The notes under the pieces: model-generated
The model's input: the letters and a program-made list of their open reading frames with translations, nothing else
Database searches by the model: none
Told to the model about the DNA's origin: nothing
Shown here: in pieces, positions 43,376-53,186 of the stretch
Numbering within the stretch: the stretch's first letter is position 1
Layout of the letters: the number at the start of each line of letters is the position of its first letter
Translations under genes and position numbers: made by a program
Assembly (NCBI GenBank): GCA_025355465.1
Contig: JANXZO010000013.1
Span: 1-59,478 of the forward strand
Length of the DNA stretch: 59,478 bases
Direction of reading: 5' to 3'
Source of the DNA: Bacteroidales bacterium
Lineage (GTDB): Bacteria; Bacteroidota; Bacteroidia; Bacteroidales; FEN-979

Positions 43376-44074
43376 ATGGAGACCTATTCAAATCATATCA
43401 CGATCAGAAATTGGGCGGAAGATGACAGACCGCGAGAAAAATTCATGCTTAAGGGCCGACATTCGCTCAGTGATGCCGAACTGCTTGCGATCCTCATCGG
43501 CTCAGGAACAAAGCAGGAATCTGCACTTGACCTGGCTAAGAATATTTTGCGGCTGGCCAGTGAAAACCTAGCGGAACTTTCCAAACTCACCATCCCCGAC
43601 CTGCTAAAGATAAAGGGAATTGGCTATGTAAGAGCGACAGCATTACTGGCAGCGCTCGAGCTGGGCAGGAGGAGAAATGAGTCGGAGGTGATGGTGAAGG
43701 AAAAGATAAAAAACAGCCATGACGCATTTGAAATTCTGAGGTCGGCAATTGGTGACAAGCCTTATGAGGAGTTCTGGATCATCATGATGAATCGCGCCAA
43801 CAAAATCATCCGGAAATGTTGCATCAGCGAAGGCGGGGTTTCGGGAACAGTCGTTGATCCGAAAAAAATTTTTAAAATGGCGATCGATAATCATGCCTGT
43901 TCCATCGTTCTGGGGCACAATCACCCGTCGGGAAATATCACGCCGAGTGAAGCAGATATACAGATCACCAAAAAGCTACGGGAGGCCGGGTTTATGCTCG
44001 ACATTGCCGTGCTTGATCATCTCATCATCGGGGAGGACAGGTTTTACAGCTTTGCCGACAACGGGAATATGTGA
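43376..44074 (+). CDS. radC: RadC family JAB-domain protein
   Basis: A 232-aa protein with an N-terminal UPF0758 helical part (RPREKFMLKGRHSLSDAELLAILIGSG, then an HhH-like IKGIGYVRATALLAALELGRR) and a C-terminal JAB/MPN metal site (HNHPSGNITPSEADIQIT). It ends LDHLIIGEDRFYSFADNG. RadC is not required for repair in E. coli, but it belongs to competence regulons in some bacteria. Here the upstream bipartite motif ties it to the sigma-CHAT operon and a RAYT transposase. Confidence 0.93.
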   Translation: METYSNHITIRNWAEDDRPREKFMLKGRHSLSDAELLAILIGSGTKQESALDLAKNILRLASENLAELSKLTIPDLLKIKGIGYVRATALLAALELGRRRNESEVMVKEKIKNSHDAFEILRSAIGDKPYEEFWIIMMNRANKIIRKCCISEGGVSGTVVDPKKIFKMAIDNHACSIVLGHNHPSGNITPSEADIQITKKLREAGFMLDIAVLDHLIIGEDRFYSFADNGNM

Positions 44075-44119
44075 TATTGCGAAAACTGCATCTTCCCGGG
44101 AGGTAACGAAATGGCCAGT

Positions 44120-44740
44120 CTAATGCGTCGGGATCGTCTCGAAGCGGTATCCCTGCCCAAGAAAATGCGATAAAAACCTGGGTAAGGCATACCTGACGTT
44201 TTCGATCGATTTTACGCTGTCGTGGAAAACCACAACCGAGCCTTCTCCGGTATTGTCGAGTGCATACTGAAGACAAATCTCCGGCGTGGTACGACGGTCG
44301 AAATCCCAGGTGAGTACCGACCATAGAACGAAACGGTATTTTTTACGCAACAGGAAATATTGTGAAAGGTTAAACCGGCCATACGGGGGGCGAAACAATC
44401 CGGACTGAAAATATTGCTCACACCGGGCTACATCTTCGATATAAGCCCCGGGAGGGGTTTTCCAGCCATTGAGATGGTGATAAGTATGGTTGCCGATTGC
44501 ATGACCGGCCTTGTTGACCATTTCGAAAATCTCCGGATTTCTCCTGACGTTATCGCCAACCATAAAAAATGTGGCAGTGACCTTGTAAGTCTCAAGAATT
44601 CCGAGTATTTCCGGGGTTGCTTCGGGTATCGGTCCGTCATCAAAAGTAAGGTAGATAACCTTGCCGCTGGCCGGCAAGTCGCATACCAGCCAGGCAGGAC
44701 TAAACCACCGCAGGAAGAAGGGAGCTTTTACGGATTTCAC
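44120..44740 (-). CDS. Polysaccharide deacetylase (NodB-domain) protein
   Basis: A 206-aa carbohydrate esterase 4 enzyme. NodB motifs are visible: TFDDGPIPEATPEIL (metal Asp-Asp), HAIGNHTYHH (metal His pair), RPPYGRFN and a final VVFHDSVKS. There is no signal peptide, so a cytoplasmic or membrane-peripheral location is likely. It removes acetyl groups from peptidoglycan or glycan chains; the substrate is unknown. It overlaps the upstream DUF2723 gene by 4 bp. Confidence 0.9.
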   Translation of the reverse strand: MKSVKAPFFLRWFSPAWLVCDLPASGKVIYLTFDDGPIPEATPEILGILETYKVTATFFMVGDNVRRNPEIFEMVNKAGHAIGNHTYHHLNGWKTPPGAYIEDVARCEQYFQSGLFRPPYGRFNLSQYFLLRKKYRFVLWSVLTWDFDRRTTPEICLQYALDNTGEGSVVVFHDSVKSIENVRYALPRFLSHFLGQGYRFETIPTH

Positions 44741-47700
44741 GGGTTGCCCTGCTGATAAACTTTCTGAATATACTGATCGTAATATCGTTTCATGGTAGTT
44801 TCGGCATTGGTGGCAACTTTTTCCTGGCCAGCCTGTTTGGCCACGACACTCAACCGTTGCAGCGTAAACAAAGCCTCCTGCATGTTAACATCCATAGCCC
44901 TGAGATCCTGGTCGGGGAAGGAGAAATAGTAGGCTAACTCATCGCCTGAATACCGGGTGAGCTTTTCGGCAATCGCGTTTGCTTTGGCCACCTCTCCCAC
45001 CTTATAATAACCCTCTGCGATGGGTACGGAGAAAAAATCGTACTTTGCTGCTGCGTCCGGCATTACCTCAATGCATTTGTCGAGAACACGCTTTGCAGAA
45101 TCGAGCTTTCCTTCACGGATTAAGGCCTCGGTAAGACGGCCGAAAATGCTGCGGAAATTCATGAACATCCGCATATTGTTTTCGTCCAGGTAGACCCCGG
45201 GTTTACCAAGGTTCCCCCATTTAAATTTATTCATGAGGTTATCATACATTGCCGGGGTGTTCACATCACCGATCTGGCCGTCGGTACTCACGGCTGCTAC
45301 CGGAAGCAAACGGTAAGCCAACCCCTCCAGATGGAAATATTTTTCCAGCCCGATATAAGTATCCGCCCCCGTTGTCATCACGAAATAGACCGGACGCTTC
45401 CAGTTGTTGGTGGCGAGCAGGTCGAGGATCATCAGACTGTTCTTCTCCACTGCCTGGCGGTTTATTTCCCACCTCAGGGTATCTATCATTCCGGCGTACC
45501 TTTCGGGCACATGGCTCCTGATGGTGGCCGGATCGTAAGGAACCATGAATTTTTTTGTCGGGAAAAAGTCAATCATTCCAACTTGTGATGTGTTCATCTT
45601 CAGTTTCGATTCATCCGATGCGATGATTCCAAACAGGGCACGCAGATCAACAAACTGGTTCTTAAGATTTTCATCCTCGATAAGGTAAGTGACATCGTGA
45701 TTGCCCTGCCGGTATTTTTCTTTGGTGAGTGAAAAAGGAACAGGATCAGAATCATAGGCTTTGCGCTTCATCTGGTCAATATACCATTCGGTATTGAGCA
45801 GGCTGAGGTTCACCACGCGCACATCGGTACGGATTCCTTCAACCTCCTGTGCATACCACAAAGGAAAAGTATCATTATCGCCGTTGGTAAAGAGGATGGC
45901 ATTGGGAGCGCAGGAGTTCAGGTAGTTCTCTGCAATAGCCAGGGCCGTATACCGCCCGGAACGATCATGGTCATCCCAACCCTGCTGGGCCATAATCCCT
46001 GGAACAAGTCCAAGACAAGCCACGGTAGCAATGATCGCTGCTGTTTTCTGACTCACCCATTTGGTCATCCACGAGATGAGTTGCATCACGCCGAGACCGA
46101 TCCAGATGGCGAAAGCATAAAAGGAGCCTGCAAAAGCGTAGTCGCGCTCCCTCGGCTGCGGCGAATACTGGTTCAGATACAATACGATGGCAAGTCCGGT
46201 CATGAAAAAGAGCAGGAAGATAACCAGGGAACTCTTATAATCCTTCTGAAGTGTAAAATAAATTCCGAGCAGTCCAAGTATCAGTGGAAGGAAAAAGAAA
46301 CTGTTGTCCCCCTTGCTTTTCCTTGTTTCCGGGATATCCTGATTACCCAGCCGTGCTTTGTCATAAAAACCAATCCCGCTTTTCCAGTTACCGTCAATTT
46401 TATTGCCTGTTCCCTGGAAATCATTTTGTCGGCCGGCGAAGTTCCACATGAAGTATCTGAAATACATGTGGATCACCTGGTAATTCCAGAAAAATGTCAG
46501 ATTCTCGCCAAAGGTAGGCTTGTTGCGGGTTTCAGCACGGTCGCCCTGTTGCACTTCGATGGGCGTGCCTTTTACATTTCCCCACCGTTCATATTCTTTC
46601 ACATAACGGTCTTCCATGCTGGCCCACATCCGCGGAAAAATGGTCGTAAACCTGGTATCATAGACCGGGATGGATTTTTCGCGTTTATCGATAACGACAT
46701 ATTTTTTGGCCTTTGCATCTTTCGCATAAACCGGACTTCCATCGGTCCGGTCGATGAGTGGTGCATTGTAATACTGACCTGATAGCAGCGGCCAGTCGCC
46801 ATATTGCTCGCGGTTCAGATAGGAGAGCAAGGAGATGGCATTTTCCGGATTGTTCTCATCGATGGGCGTATCGGCATTGCTCCTGATGACAAGCATCAGG
46901 AAGGAGGAGTAACCGATGACGATGAAAGTAAAGGCAAGGATGATGGCATTCCACACCGGTTTCACTTTTTTCCCCGCATACCAGAGTCCCCAGATGATCA
47001 AACCGATCAACATCAGGAAATAGAAAATGGTACCCGTATTGAAAGGAAGTCCGAGTGAGTTGATAAAGAAGAGCTCAAACATTCCGGCAAGTTTCAGAAT
47101 TCCAGGGATGATAAGGAACATTATCCCGGCGAGGATCACAATGGAGAGAACCGAGGTTAACAACATGGTTTTCCAATTCGGGGATTCCACTTTTTTGAAA
47201 TAGTAGACAAAGGTGATGGCGGGGATGGCCAGCAGGTTAAGCAGGTGAACACCAATGGAAAGGCCCATCAGGTAGGCGATAAGCAGCAGCCAGCGGAAGT
47301 TATGAGGTTCTTCGGAATGTTCTTCCCATTTGAAAATAACCCAGAAGACGATAGCGGTAAAGAACGAAGACATGGCATAAACTTCTCCTTCCACAGCCGA
47401 AAACCAGAAGGAGTCGGTAAATGTGTAGGCGAGTGAACCCACCAGGCCGGCACCCAGGATACCATACATTTTACTCTCGGTGAGTTCTCCGTCGCGGAGG
47501 GCAATTTTTTTGGCGATCATGGTGATGGTCCAGAAGAGGAACAGGATGGTAAAACCGCTCGATAATGCCGACATGGTATTGACCATCCTGGCAACATGCG
47601 TAAGGTCGCCGAATGCAAACAGCGAGAAGAACCTCCCAATCAATTGAAATAAAGGTGCTCCCGGCGGGTGCCCGACTTCGAGTTTAAATGCTGTGGAGAT

Positions 47701-47817
47701 GTACTCACCGCAATCCCAGAAACTCATCGTAGGTTCTGAGGTCATGATGTATACGGTGGAGGCAATGACAAACACCACCCAGCCCAGGATGTTATTAAGT
47801 CGATTATAAGTCTTCAT
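44737..47817 (-). CDS. DUF2723 multi-spanning membrane protein (glycosyltransferase-like)
   Basis: A 1026-aa protein with many N-terminal membrane helices, starting MKTYNRLNNILGWVVFVIAS. The DUF2723 signature is SFWDCGEYISTAFKLEVGHPPGAPLF near residues 32-57. The acidic pair in DCGEY resembles the catalytic site of GT-C enzymes such as PMT. A periplasmic C-terminal domain with helical repeats follows (LFTNGDNDTFPLWYAQEVEG). ATG 47817 is supported by a -7 box at 47840-47847. It may be a lipid-sugar transferase; function is unproven. Coupled to a deacetylase gene. Confidence 0.88.
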   Translation of the reverse strand: MKTYNRLNNILGWVVFVIASTVYIMTSEPTMSFWDCGEYISTAFKLEVGHPPGAPLFQLIGRFFSLFAFGDLTHVARMVNTMSALSSGFTILFLFWTITMIAKKIALRDGELTESKMYGILGAGLVGSLAYTFTDSFWFSAVEGEVYAMSSFFTAIVFWVIFKWEEHSEEPHNFRWLLLIAYLMGLSIGVHLLNLLAIPAITFVYYFKKVESPNWKTMLLTSVLSIVILAGIMFLIIPGILKLAGMFELFFINSLGLPFNTGTIFYFLMLIGLIIWGLWYAGKKVKPVWNAIILAFTFIVIGYSSFLMLVIRSNADTPIDENNPENAISLLSYLNREQYGDWPLLSGQYYNAPLIDRTDGSPVYAKDAKAKKYVVIDKREKSIPVYDTRFTTIFPRMWASMEDRYVKEYERWGNVKGTPIEVQQGDRAETRNKPTFGENLTFFWNYQVIHMYFRYFMWNFAGRQNDFQGTGNKIDGNWKSGIGFYDKARLGNQDIPETRKSKGDNSFFFLPLILGLLGIYFTLQKDYKSSLVIFLLFFMTGLAIVLYLNQYSPQPRERDYAFAGSFYAFAIWIGLGVMQLISWMTKWVSQKTAAIIATVACLGLVPGIMAQQGWDDHDRSGRYTALAIAENYLNSCAPNAILFTNGDNDTFPLWYAQEVEGIRTDVRVVNLSLLNTEWYIDQMKRKAYDSDPVPFSLTKEKYRQGNHDVTYLIEDENLKNQFVDLRALFGIIASDESKLKMNTSQVGMIDFFPTKKFMVPYDPATIRSHVPERYAGMIDTLRWEINRQAVEKNSLMILDLLATNNWKRPVYFVMTTGADTYIGLEKYFHLEGLAYRLLPVAAVSTDGQIGDVNTPAMYDNLMNKFKWGNLGKPGVYLDENNMRMFMNFRSIFGRLTEALIREGKLDSAKRVLDKCIEVMPDAAAKYDFFSVPIAEGYYKVGEVAKANAIAEKLTRYSGDELAYYFSFPDQDLRAMDVNMQEALFTLQRLSVVAKQAGQEKVATNAETTMKRYYDQYIQKVYQQGNP

Positions 47818-47839
47818 GGATCTTTGCTTTGCAGGACGC

Positions 47840-47847
47840 CAAAGGTA
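47840..47847 (-). promoter_or_regulatory. Putative -7 box for the DUF2723 gene
   Basis: Reads TACCTTTG on the minus strand, matching TAnnTTTG, 22 nt upstream of ATG 47817. It decides that start over an upstream frame to 48024 that would overlap gpmA. Confidence 0.5.
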
Positions 47848-47868
47848 GGAAAAATAGAGACTAATTTG

Positions 47869-47876
47869 TATTTTTG
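47869..47876 (+). promoter_or_regulatory. Putative -7 box for gpmA
   Basis: TATTTTTG matches TAnnTTTG, 26 nt before gpmA, divergent from the DUF2723 promoter. Confidence 0.45.
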
Positions 47877-47902
47877 CCGTATCTGACCCAAACAACAAGG
47901 CT

Positions 47903-48649
47903 ATGTACAAACTCGTATTGATCCGCCATGGTGAAAGCACCTGGAACAAAGAGAACCGTTTCACCGGATGGACAGATGTAGAACTTTCGGAACGAGGCAT
48001 CAATGAAGCCATCGAAGCAGGCAAATTTCTGAAGAAGGAAGGGTTTAACTTTAAGATCGCTTACACCTCATATCTCACCCGTGCCATCCGCACCCTTTGG
48101 CTCATCCAGGAACAGATGGACCTGCTGTGGATCCCGGTTTACAAAACCTGGCGTCTCAACGAAAAGCATTATGGCATCCTGCAGGGTTTAAATAAAGCTG
48201 AAATGACCGAGAAATATGGCGCTGAGCAGGTCCTGATCTGGCGTCGCAGCTATGATGTGCAGCCGCCTGCGCTGGAGGCCACCGACCCCCGCCATCCGCG
48301 CTTCGATCCGCGATATCAGGATCTAAACCCGAATGACATCCCGGCAACAGAAGCCCTGAAAGATACTGTTGAACGCATTGTTCCTTACTGGAAAGATGAG
48401 ATGGAACCCAGCCTGCGAAAACATAAGGAGGTGATCGTGGCTGCTCACGGCAATAGTTTGCGTGGCATTGTGAAATACCTCAAGAATATTTCAGACAGCG
48501 ATATCGTAGGGTTAAATCTTCCGACAGGGATTCCTTATGTGTTCGAATTCAATGCAAACATGGTACTCGAAAGAGATTATTTCCTCGGCGATCCGGAGGT
48601 AATTAAAAAACTGATGGAAGAGGTTGCCAACCAGGGAAAAAAGAAGTAA
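47903..48649 (+). CDS. gpmA: 2,3-bisphosphoglycerate-dependent phosphoglycerate mutase
   Basis: A 248-aa glycolytic enzyme interconverting 3- and 2-phosphoglycerate. The phospho-His motif [18 protein letters not shown] is at residues 6-23, with [24 protein letters not shown] and the second His in [10 protein letters not shown]. All catalytic residues are present and the length is typical. A phosphatase gene follows 16 bp downstream. Confidence 0.97.
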   Translation: MYKLVLIRHGESTWNKENRFTGWTDVELSERGINEAIEAGKFLKKEGFNFKIAYTSYLTRAIRTLWLIQEQMDLLWIPVYKTWRLNEKHYGILQGLNKAEMTEKYGAEQVLIWRRSYDVQPPALEATDPRHPRFDPRYQDLNPNDIPATEALKDTVERIVPYWKDEMEPSLRKHKEVIVAAHGNSLRGIVKYLKNISDSDIVGLNLPTGIPYVFEFNANMVLERDYFLGDPEVIKKLMEEVANQGKKK

Positions 48650-48665
48650 TCATTAAACCCGTTTC

Positions 48666-49385
48666 ATGCCAAAACGCTGGATCATCCCCGATGTTCACGG
48701 ATATGTGAATACGCTGAAATCGCTGGTCGGCGACATCATCCGGCCCATGCGCTCTGATGAGTTGTACTTTTTGGGTGATTATGTTGACCGTGGTCCCGAC
48801 TCAAAGGGGGTGATCGATTTTATCCGCGGACTTGAAAAGGACAAATATAATGTGACAGCGCTCAAGGGCAACCATGAAGACTTTATGGTGGAGCTTTATG
48901 AGGCAGAGATGAAATCGAAGAATGCCTGGTGGCACAATTTCGGCAACAAGAAGCACAAATCGTGGCTTGAGATCGGAGGCAAACCTACCCTGGACAGTTT
49001 CGGGGTAAGTCACATCAAGGATGTTGCCGTGGATTACATTGACTGGATGCGCGGATTGCCTTACTATGTTGAACTGGATAAGTTCGTGTTGGTGCATGCC
49101 GGACTTAACTTCCGGAATGACGATCCTTTCGAAGATAAACGTTCGATGCTCTGGCTCCGCGACTATCCCATTATTCCTGAAAAGATCGGGGGGCGGCGAA
49201 TCATTCACGGCCATGTTCCCGTTAATATGGAACTGATCACCCTGGCGGTAAAAAACCGGATCTATAAATTCATCGACCTGGACAACGGGCCTTACATTAC
49301 CGGCAAAGAGGGTTTCGGCAATATGGTTGCCCTCGAACTCGAAAGCATGGAGATGGTGATCCAGTATAATATGGACCTGGCGTAA
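48666..49385 (+). CDS. PPP-type serine/threonine protein phosphatase
   Basis: A 239-aa metallophosphoesterase with the PPP signatures PDVHGYVNTL, FLGDYVDRGPDSKGV and LKGNHEDF, plus VHAGLNFRNDDPF and IHGHVPV. These coordinate two metal ions. It resembles bacterial PrpA/PphA-type phosphatases. It follows gpmA by 16 bp and is likely co-transcribed. The substrate is unknown. Confidence 0.93.
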   Translation: MPKRWIIPDVHGYVNTLKSLVGDIIRPMRSDELYFLGDYVDRGPDSKGVIDFIRGLEKDKYNVTALKGNHEDFMVELYEAEMKSKNAWWHNFGNKKHKSWLEIGGKPTLDSFGVSHIKDVAVDYIDWMRGLPYYVELDKFVLVHAGLNFRNDDPFEDKRSMLWLRDYPIIPEKIGGRRIIHGHVPVNMELITLAVKNRIYKFIDLDNGPYITGKEGFGNMVALELESMEMVIQYNMDLA

Positions 49386-49394
49386 AGACGGACG

Positions 49395-52300
49395 TCAGGA
49401 ACGGCTGGCAGGAATTGTAAATTCAAATTTGCTACCCACTCCGGGGGCGCTGGTAACACTAATGGTTCCACCGTTTTTCCGGACGAATTCATCACACAGG
49501 ATCAAACCCAAACCTGTACCAACCTCATTGGCTGTACCCTTGTTTACCGTACGTTCTTCTATCTTAAATAAATTATCCAGTATTTCAGAAGGCATTCCCA
49601 CCCCGTTATCTTTGATGGAAACCCGCACTGTATTTCCGTCCTGCCTATCCATCTCAATTGAAATGATACCTCCCGGGAAGGTAAATTTAATGGCGTTCGA
49701 CAGCAGGTTCCTGATCACGGCATCCATCATATTTTTGTCGGCAAACACCTGCATATCAGCATTATTCCCGGCCAGTAGTTTAATTTTCTTGCTGTTGGCA
49801 GAGGTTTCATGAAGGTTTATGTTATTGGTGATAAGCTCGCCAATATCGAATGAACCGGGCTCAAAGGGCAGGCTGCCTCGTTGGGATCGTGCCCAGGTAA
49901 GAAGGTTTTCCAACAGGTCGATTGTTCGGATGGATGCGGATCTGAGTTTCAGGAGCATTTGCTTGCGCTCCGGTTCTGTAAAATCAGAATCATCCTGGGT
50001 CAGGAGTTCCAGGTATCCCAAAATAACATTGAAAGGGTTTCTGAGGTCGTGGGCAATGATGGAGAAAAAACTATCCTTCGCGGTATTGCTCTCCAACAGC
50101 TGTTGTTCAGATTTTCTAAGTTCGAGTGTTCGCAGGTTCACCTCTTCCTGAAGCCGGTTTTTATAACGACTTATAAGTACAAATCTGAAGGTGAAAAATA
50201 CAATCGCAGAAAGAGTGAGTCCGACCAGAAGGATGAACCACCATTGAAGCCAAAATTTATTCTTAATGGTGAACCTTGCAGAGGCAACAGGATCACTCCA
50301 GGCACCCAGTGAATTGCGCGCTTTCAGGTAAAACCTGTAACTTCCCGGCTCGAGATTGACATAGTTTATGCTATTGTGCCCATAATATGGAAAATCTCCA
50401 GACCAACTGGTGTCGGCACCCTCCAGGTAGTACTTGACAAAGATCTTTTGTTCATTGATGAAGGAGATCACGCGGGTATGAAACTGGAGGTCATCCTGAT
50501 CCGGAGAAAGTACTACATCCTGGTTTGGATCGAGGGTATCCTTTCCATTTATAACCTCAAGCAGACTGACTTTCGGGGTCGGAACCTGTCCGGGTCGGTA
50601 GTCAAGTTCTGGCCGATAAACGGAGAGCCCGTGGTTGGTACCGAACCACAGTTCGTGTTTGCTGTCCATAAATCCTGCAGCTCTGTTGATATCGTGGCCG
50701 GCCAATCCGTCGCTGACGGTGAAGTGGGCCAACGCCTTACCATTCCATCTGTACACCCCGTTGTCAGTACCCATCCACAGGTTTCCTGAATTGTCTTCCA
50801 GTATCAGATATACCGGTCTGTTGAGCACAAGAGCTCCTTCATTGACCTGCTTCAGAGAATTTTTCGACAATTCAAACAGGCCAGCCGCCGTTCCTACCCA
50901 ATAGTGTTTCTTTGAATCCATGCAAAGTGCATACACATCATTCGCCAGTTTATTTTCTGTTGAGGTGTATTTTGAGAATTCAGTTCCTTTTAATACGAAG
51001 AGCCCGGAAGACAGGGTCGCCAGATAGATCGTATCGTTCGTGCCTGCAAATATTTTGCGGATGGACGGCTCCTTCATTTCACTGAGGTCGACACGTACGA
51101 ACCGGTCATTATAAAACCGGAATAATCCTTTTGTCGTGCTCGCATAAACAGTTCCATTTGCAGAAACACAAACCGAAAATGCACAGCCCGGAAGTCCCTG
51201 TTTGTCCCGGTACCAAGTTATTTTCCTGTTATTATCAAGGTATGCCAATCCAAGGAAGTTTACGGCAAGCCAAAGGTTCCCCCGCGAGTCCTTTTGAATG
51301 TCCAGGACCCTCTTTTCAAAAAGTGGTTCAGTTCGGTTATTATCAAGAATGATATACGACATTTTCTTTCCGTCGAAAAAAGTCAACGCTCCGTCGTGAC
51401 CAAAAACATAATGGCCCGGACTGATTTCCAATGCAGAGGCTACCTCGTTATTGTAGAGCCCCTCCTTTTCCGAATAGTTTACAAACCGTTCGGATATTAT
51501 TTTGGTGATCCCGAGATAGCCGGTGATCCAGGTGTTCATCTCCCGGTCGACCAGAACCGCAGTGGCCCCTTCAGCAATCAGACCATTTCTCTGGCTTAAT
51601 ACACTAACAGGAGGGCTGAATTCAGAGATAAAAAATACCTTGTATGAATTGCCAAAATAGACCCTCTTGTTTCGTCCGGGATGAATGAAACAGTGCCATC
51701 CCTGGCCATTTATGGTAAGTTGAAAATCTGAAGTAACGTGATTGTAAGTTCCATCCTTCAGATAACCCAGACTTTTCTTTGACAGCAGCCACATAATATC
51801 ACCATCCGGTTCCATGGCAAGAACACTGGCACACTGTGCCATTAACCCATCATTTTCATAGGGCTTTAAAACACCATTCACAAGCTGCATCATCCCTTTG
51901 TCGGTGGAAATATAAATTCTGCCCTGAAAATATCTTACGGAGTAAACGATGTTACTGGGTAATCCATTTGATATCGTGTATTGTTTCCACTTTCCCTCGC
52001 TGTATGTTATAAATCCGACATCTGCCGTACCAATCAGGACAACGGCGGCACCCTGCTCGTAGTAAACGTCAAGGGAGGTAAAGCGGTCTGAATATGGATA
52101 AGGGATTTGATCCCTGACACACATTGTCCGCCATTTATTACCCTTTTTAACGGAGAGGCAGACAAGACTCGACTCCGGCAGCGCCCACAACTGATTTTTT
52201 TCATCGATTTTCAAGAATGAATAGGTGCCGGAATTCAATCCGTCGGTAACATTATAATTATAAAATGCTCCGCCATCGTAGGATGATATGCCTAAGCGAC

Positions 52301-52490
52301 GGCCCAGCCAAATTACTCCGGAGGAATCCTGAACGATGCTATATACCAGTGAGTTGGCTAAACCATCAGCTTCAGTGTAGGAACGGGTCTGGTATCTCTG
52401 TCCAAGAAGAGTTCCGCAGGTGGTTGTAATCAAAATGATAATTACCAGAACGGGTTTTGAAATAAAGAAGGAGTTCAACAAGGGTTTCAT
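49395..52490 (-). CDS. Two-component propeller sensor histidine kinase
   Basis: A 1031-aa sensor. A signal or anchor segment (LVIIILITTTCGTLLG) precedes about 14 Reg_prop repeats forming two beta-propellers (YSIVQDSSGVIWLGRRLG, KDSRGNLWLAVN, EDNSGNLWMGTDNG), then a Y_Y_Y domain (about 655-735), a membrane helix (WWFILLVGLTLSAIVFFTF) and a coiled linker. The cytoplasmic part has HisKA with His814 in IIAHDLRNPFN and a HATPase (LLSNAIKFTFPGG, DNGVGMP, GTGLGL). Unlike hybrid HTCS proteins it lacks a receiver and AraC domain, so a separate regulator is needed; none lies beside it. Confidence 0.92.
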   Translation of the reverse strand: MKPLLNSFFISKPVLVIIILITTTCGTLLGQRYQTRSYTEADGLANSLVYSIVQDSSGVIWLGRRLGISSYDGGAFYNYNVTDGLNSGTYSFLKIDEKNQLWALPESSLVCLSVKKGNKWRTMCVRDQIPYPYSDRFTSLDVYYEQGAAVVLIGTADVGFITYSEGKWKQYTISNGLPSNIVYSVRYFQGRIYISTDKGMMQLVNGVLKPYENDGLMAQCASVLAMEPDGDIMWLLSKKSLGYLKDGTYNHVTSDFQLTINGQGWHCFIHPGRNKRVYFGNSYKVFFISEFSPPVSVLSQRNGLIAEGATAVLVDREMNTWITGYLGITKIISERFVNYSEKEGLYNNEVASALEISPGHYVFGHDGALTFFDGKKMSYIILDNNRTEPLFEKRVLDIQKDSRGNLWLAVNFLGLAYLDNNRKITWYRDKQGLPGCAFSVCVSANGTVYASTTKGLFRFYNDRFVRVDLSEMKEPSIRKIFAGTNDTIYLATLSSGLFVLKGTEFSKYTSTENKLANDVYALCMDSKKHYWVGTAAGLFELSKNSLKQVNEGALVLNRPVYLILEDNSGNLWMGTDNGVYRWNGKALAHFTVSDGLAGHDINRAAGFMDSKHELWFGTNHGLSVYRPELDYRPGQVPTPKVSLLEVINGKDTLDPNQDVVLSPDQDDLQFHTRVISFINEQKIFVKYYLEGADTSWSGDFPYYGHNSINYVNLEPGSYRFYLKARNSLGAWSDPVASARFTIKNKFWLQWWFILLVGLTLSAIVFFTFRFVLISRYKNRLQEEVNLRTLELRKSEQQLLESNTAKDSFFSIIAHDLRNPFNVILGYLELLTQDDSDFTEPERKQMLLKLRSASIRTIDLLENLLTWARSQRGSLPFEPGSFDIGELITNNINLHETSANSKKIKLLAGNNADMQVFADKNMMDAVIRNLLSNAIKFTFPGGIISIEMDRQDGNTVRVSIKDNGVGMPSEILDNLFKIEERTVNKGTANEVGTGLGLILCDEFVRKNGGTISVTSAPGVGSKFEFTIPASRS

Positions 52491-52556
52491 AACACCGTAT
52501 TGAGTTCAAAGCTAATAAATTTCCGGCAACCCGACAGTAAATTTTAGTTATTCCGT

Positions 52557-53120
52557 TCAGTCCTCGAGCAGGAACATCTTTACCCGCTGTTCGTCTACCG
52601 GTGTATTAAGGTTTCTGACAAGGGTTTCACCCTGGCCCAGATGCTGCACCAGTTCCTTCCTGTCAACAAATCCCGAAGTATCCGAAACGGTAGCCCTGTA
52701 GGAGGAGAACCTGTATTGTGTGAGATCTTCTGTAACACCATGGCGGCGTGCATTCTGGTTGATGTACCGGATCATCTCCGAAAGATAGGTTTCGCGGCGG
52801 ATCTCCATTTGTTTAAGCTTAAACTTGAACACCCTCCCCTCCTTTCCATTTTGTTTGTTATAGCCTTTGGCATAGGCGTTGAAAAGGATTGCAAACGGTT
52901 TGAAAAGACTACCCTGTGCCGTTTCCCTGATCCTGACTAACAGATGAAGATGGTCCTGTAAAAGGCAATAGGCGAATGTTTCGGCTACCGGCACGATGTG
53001 AGATTTATAAAGCTTCAGGAAAAATTTGAAATCCTCTTCGGTATTAAACAGAAGTTCTCCGGATTTGGCGCAGTTGAAGATGTGATAATACCTTCCGGGC
53101 TGCAACAGGGTTGTTTTCAT
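52557..53120 (-). CDS. RAYT-type (Y1_Tnp) transposase
   Basis: A 187-aa HUH-superfamily protein with GRYYHIFNCAKSGELLF at the N-terminus and the HUH motif LLQDHLHLLVRI (two His around a hydrophobic residue). The later MIRYINQNARRH has the helix that carries the catalytic Tyr. Similar proteins act on REP palindromes and are usually single copy, often domesticated. No IS200 ends or REP arrays were seen. The start is preceded by a 7-bp hairpin and by the same bipartite motif as the sigma-CHAT operon. Confidence 0.85.
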   Translation of the reverse strand: MKTTLLQPGRYYHIFNCAKSGELLFNTEEDFKFFLKLYKSHIVPVAETFAYCLLQDHLHLLVRIRETAQGSLFKPFAILFNAYAKGYNKQNGKEGRVFKFKLKQMEIRRETYLSEMIRYINQNARRHGVTEDLTQYRFSSYRATVSDTSGFVDRKELVQHLGQGETLVRNLNTPVDEQRVKMFLLED

Positions 53121-53141
53121 AAGCAGTGTTTTTTACTGCTT
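53121..53141 (-). promoter_or_regulatory. Leader hairpin touching the RAYT start codon
   Basis: A perfect 7-bp stem, AAGCAGT (53121-53127) with ACTGCTT (53135-53141), and a 7-nt loop lie directly next to the start codon. In mRNA it would hide the ribosome-binding zone. It could also be a REP-like target of the transposase itself. Confidence 0.5.
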
Positions 53142-53167
53142 AATCGGAAAAAATGAAAAAGGTAAAC
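53137..53167 (-). promoter_or_regulatory. Bipartite upstream motif, RAYT copy
   Basis: On the minus strand this reads GTTTACC, 13 nt, CCGATTAAGCA, ending 16 nt before the transposase ATG. It is identical to the sigma-operon copy at 30 of 31 bases. Confidence 0.6.
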
Positions 53168-53186
53168 CAGTCTGATGGAAATTACA

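Noticed and set aside
45967-46782. A 271-codon plus-strand open frame
   Set aside because: Antisense shadow of the DUF2723 gene, without recognisable domains.
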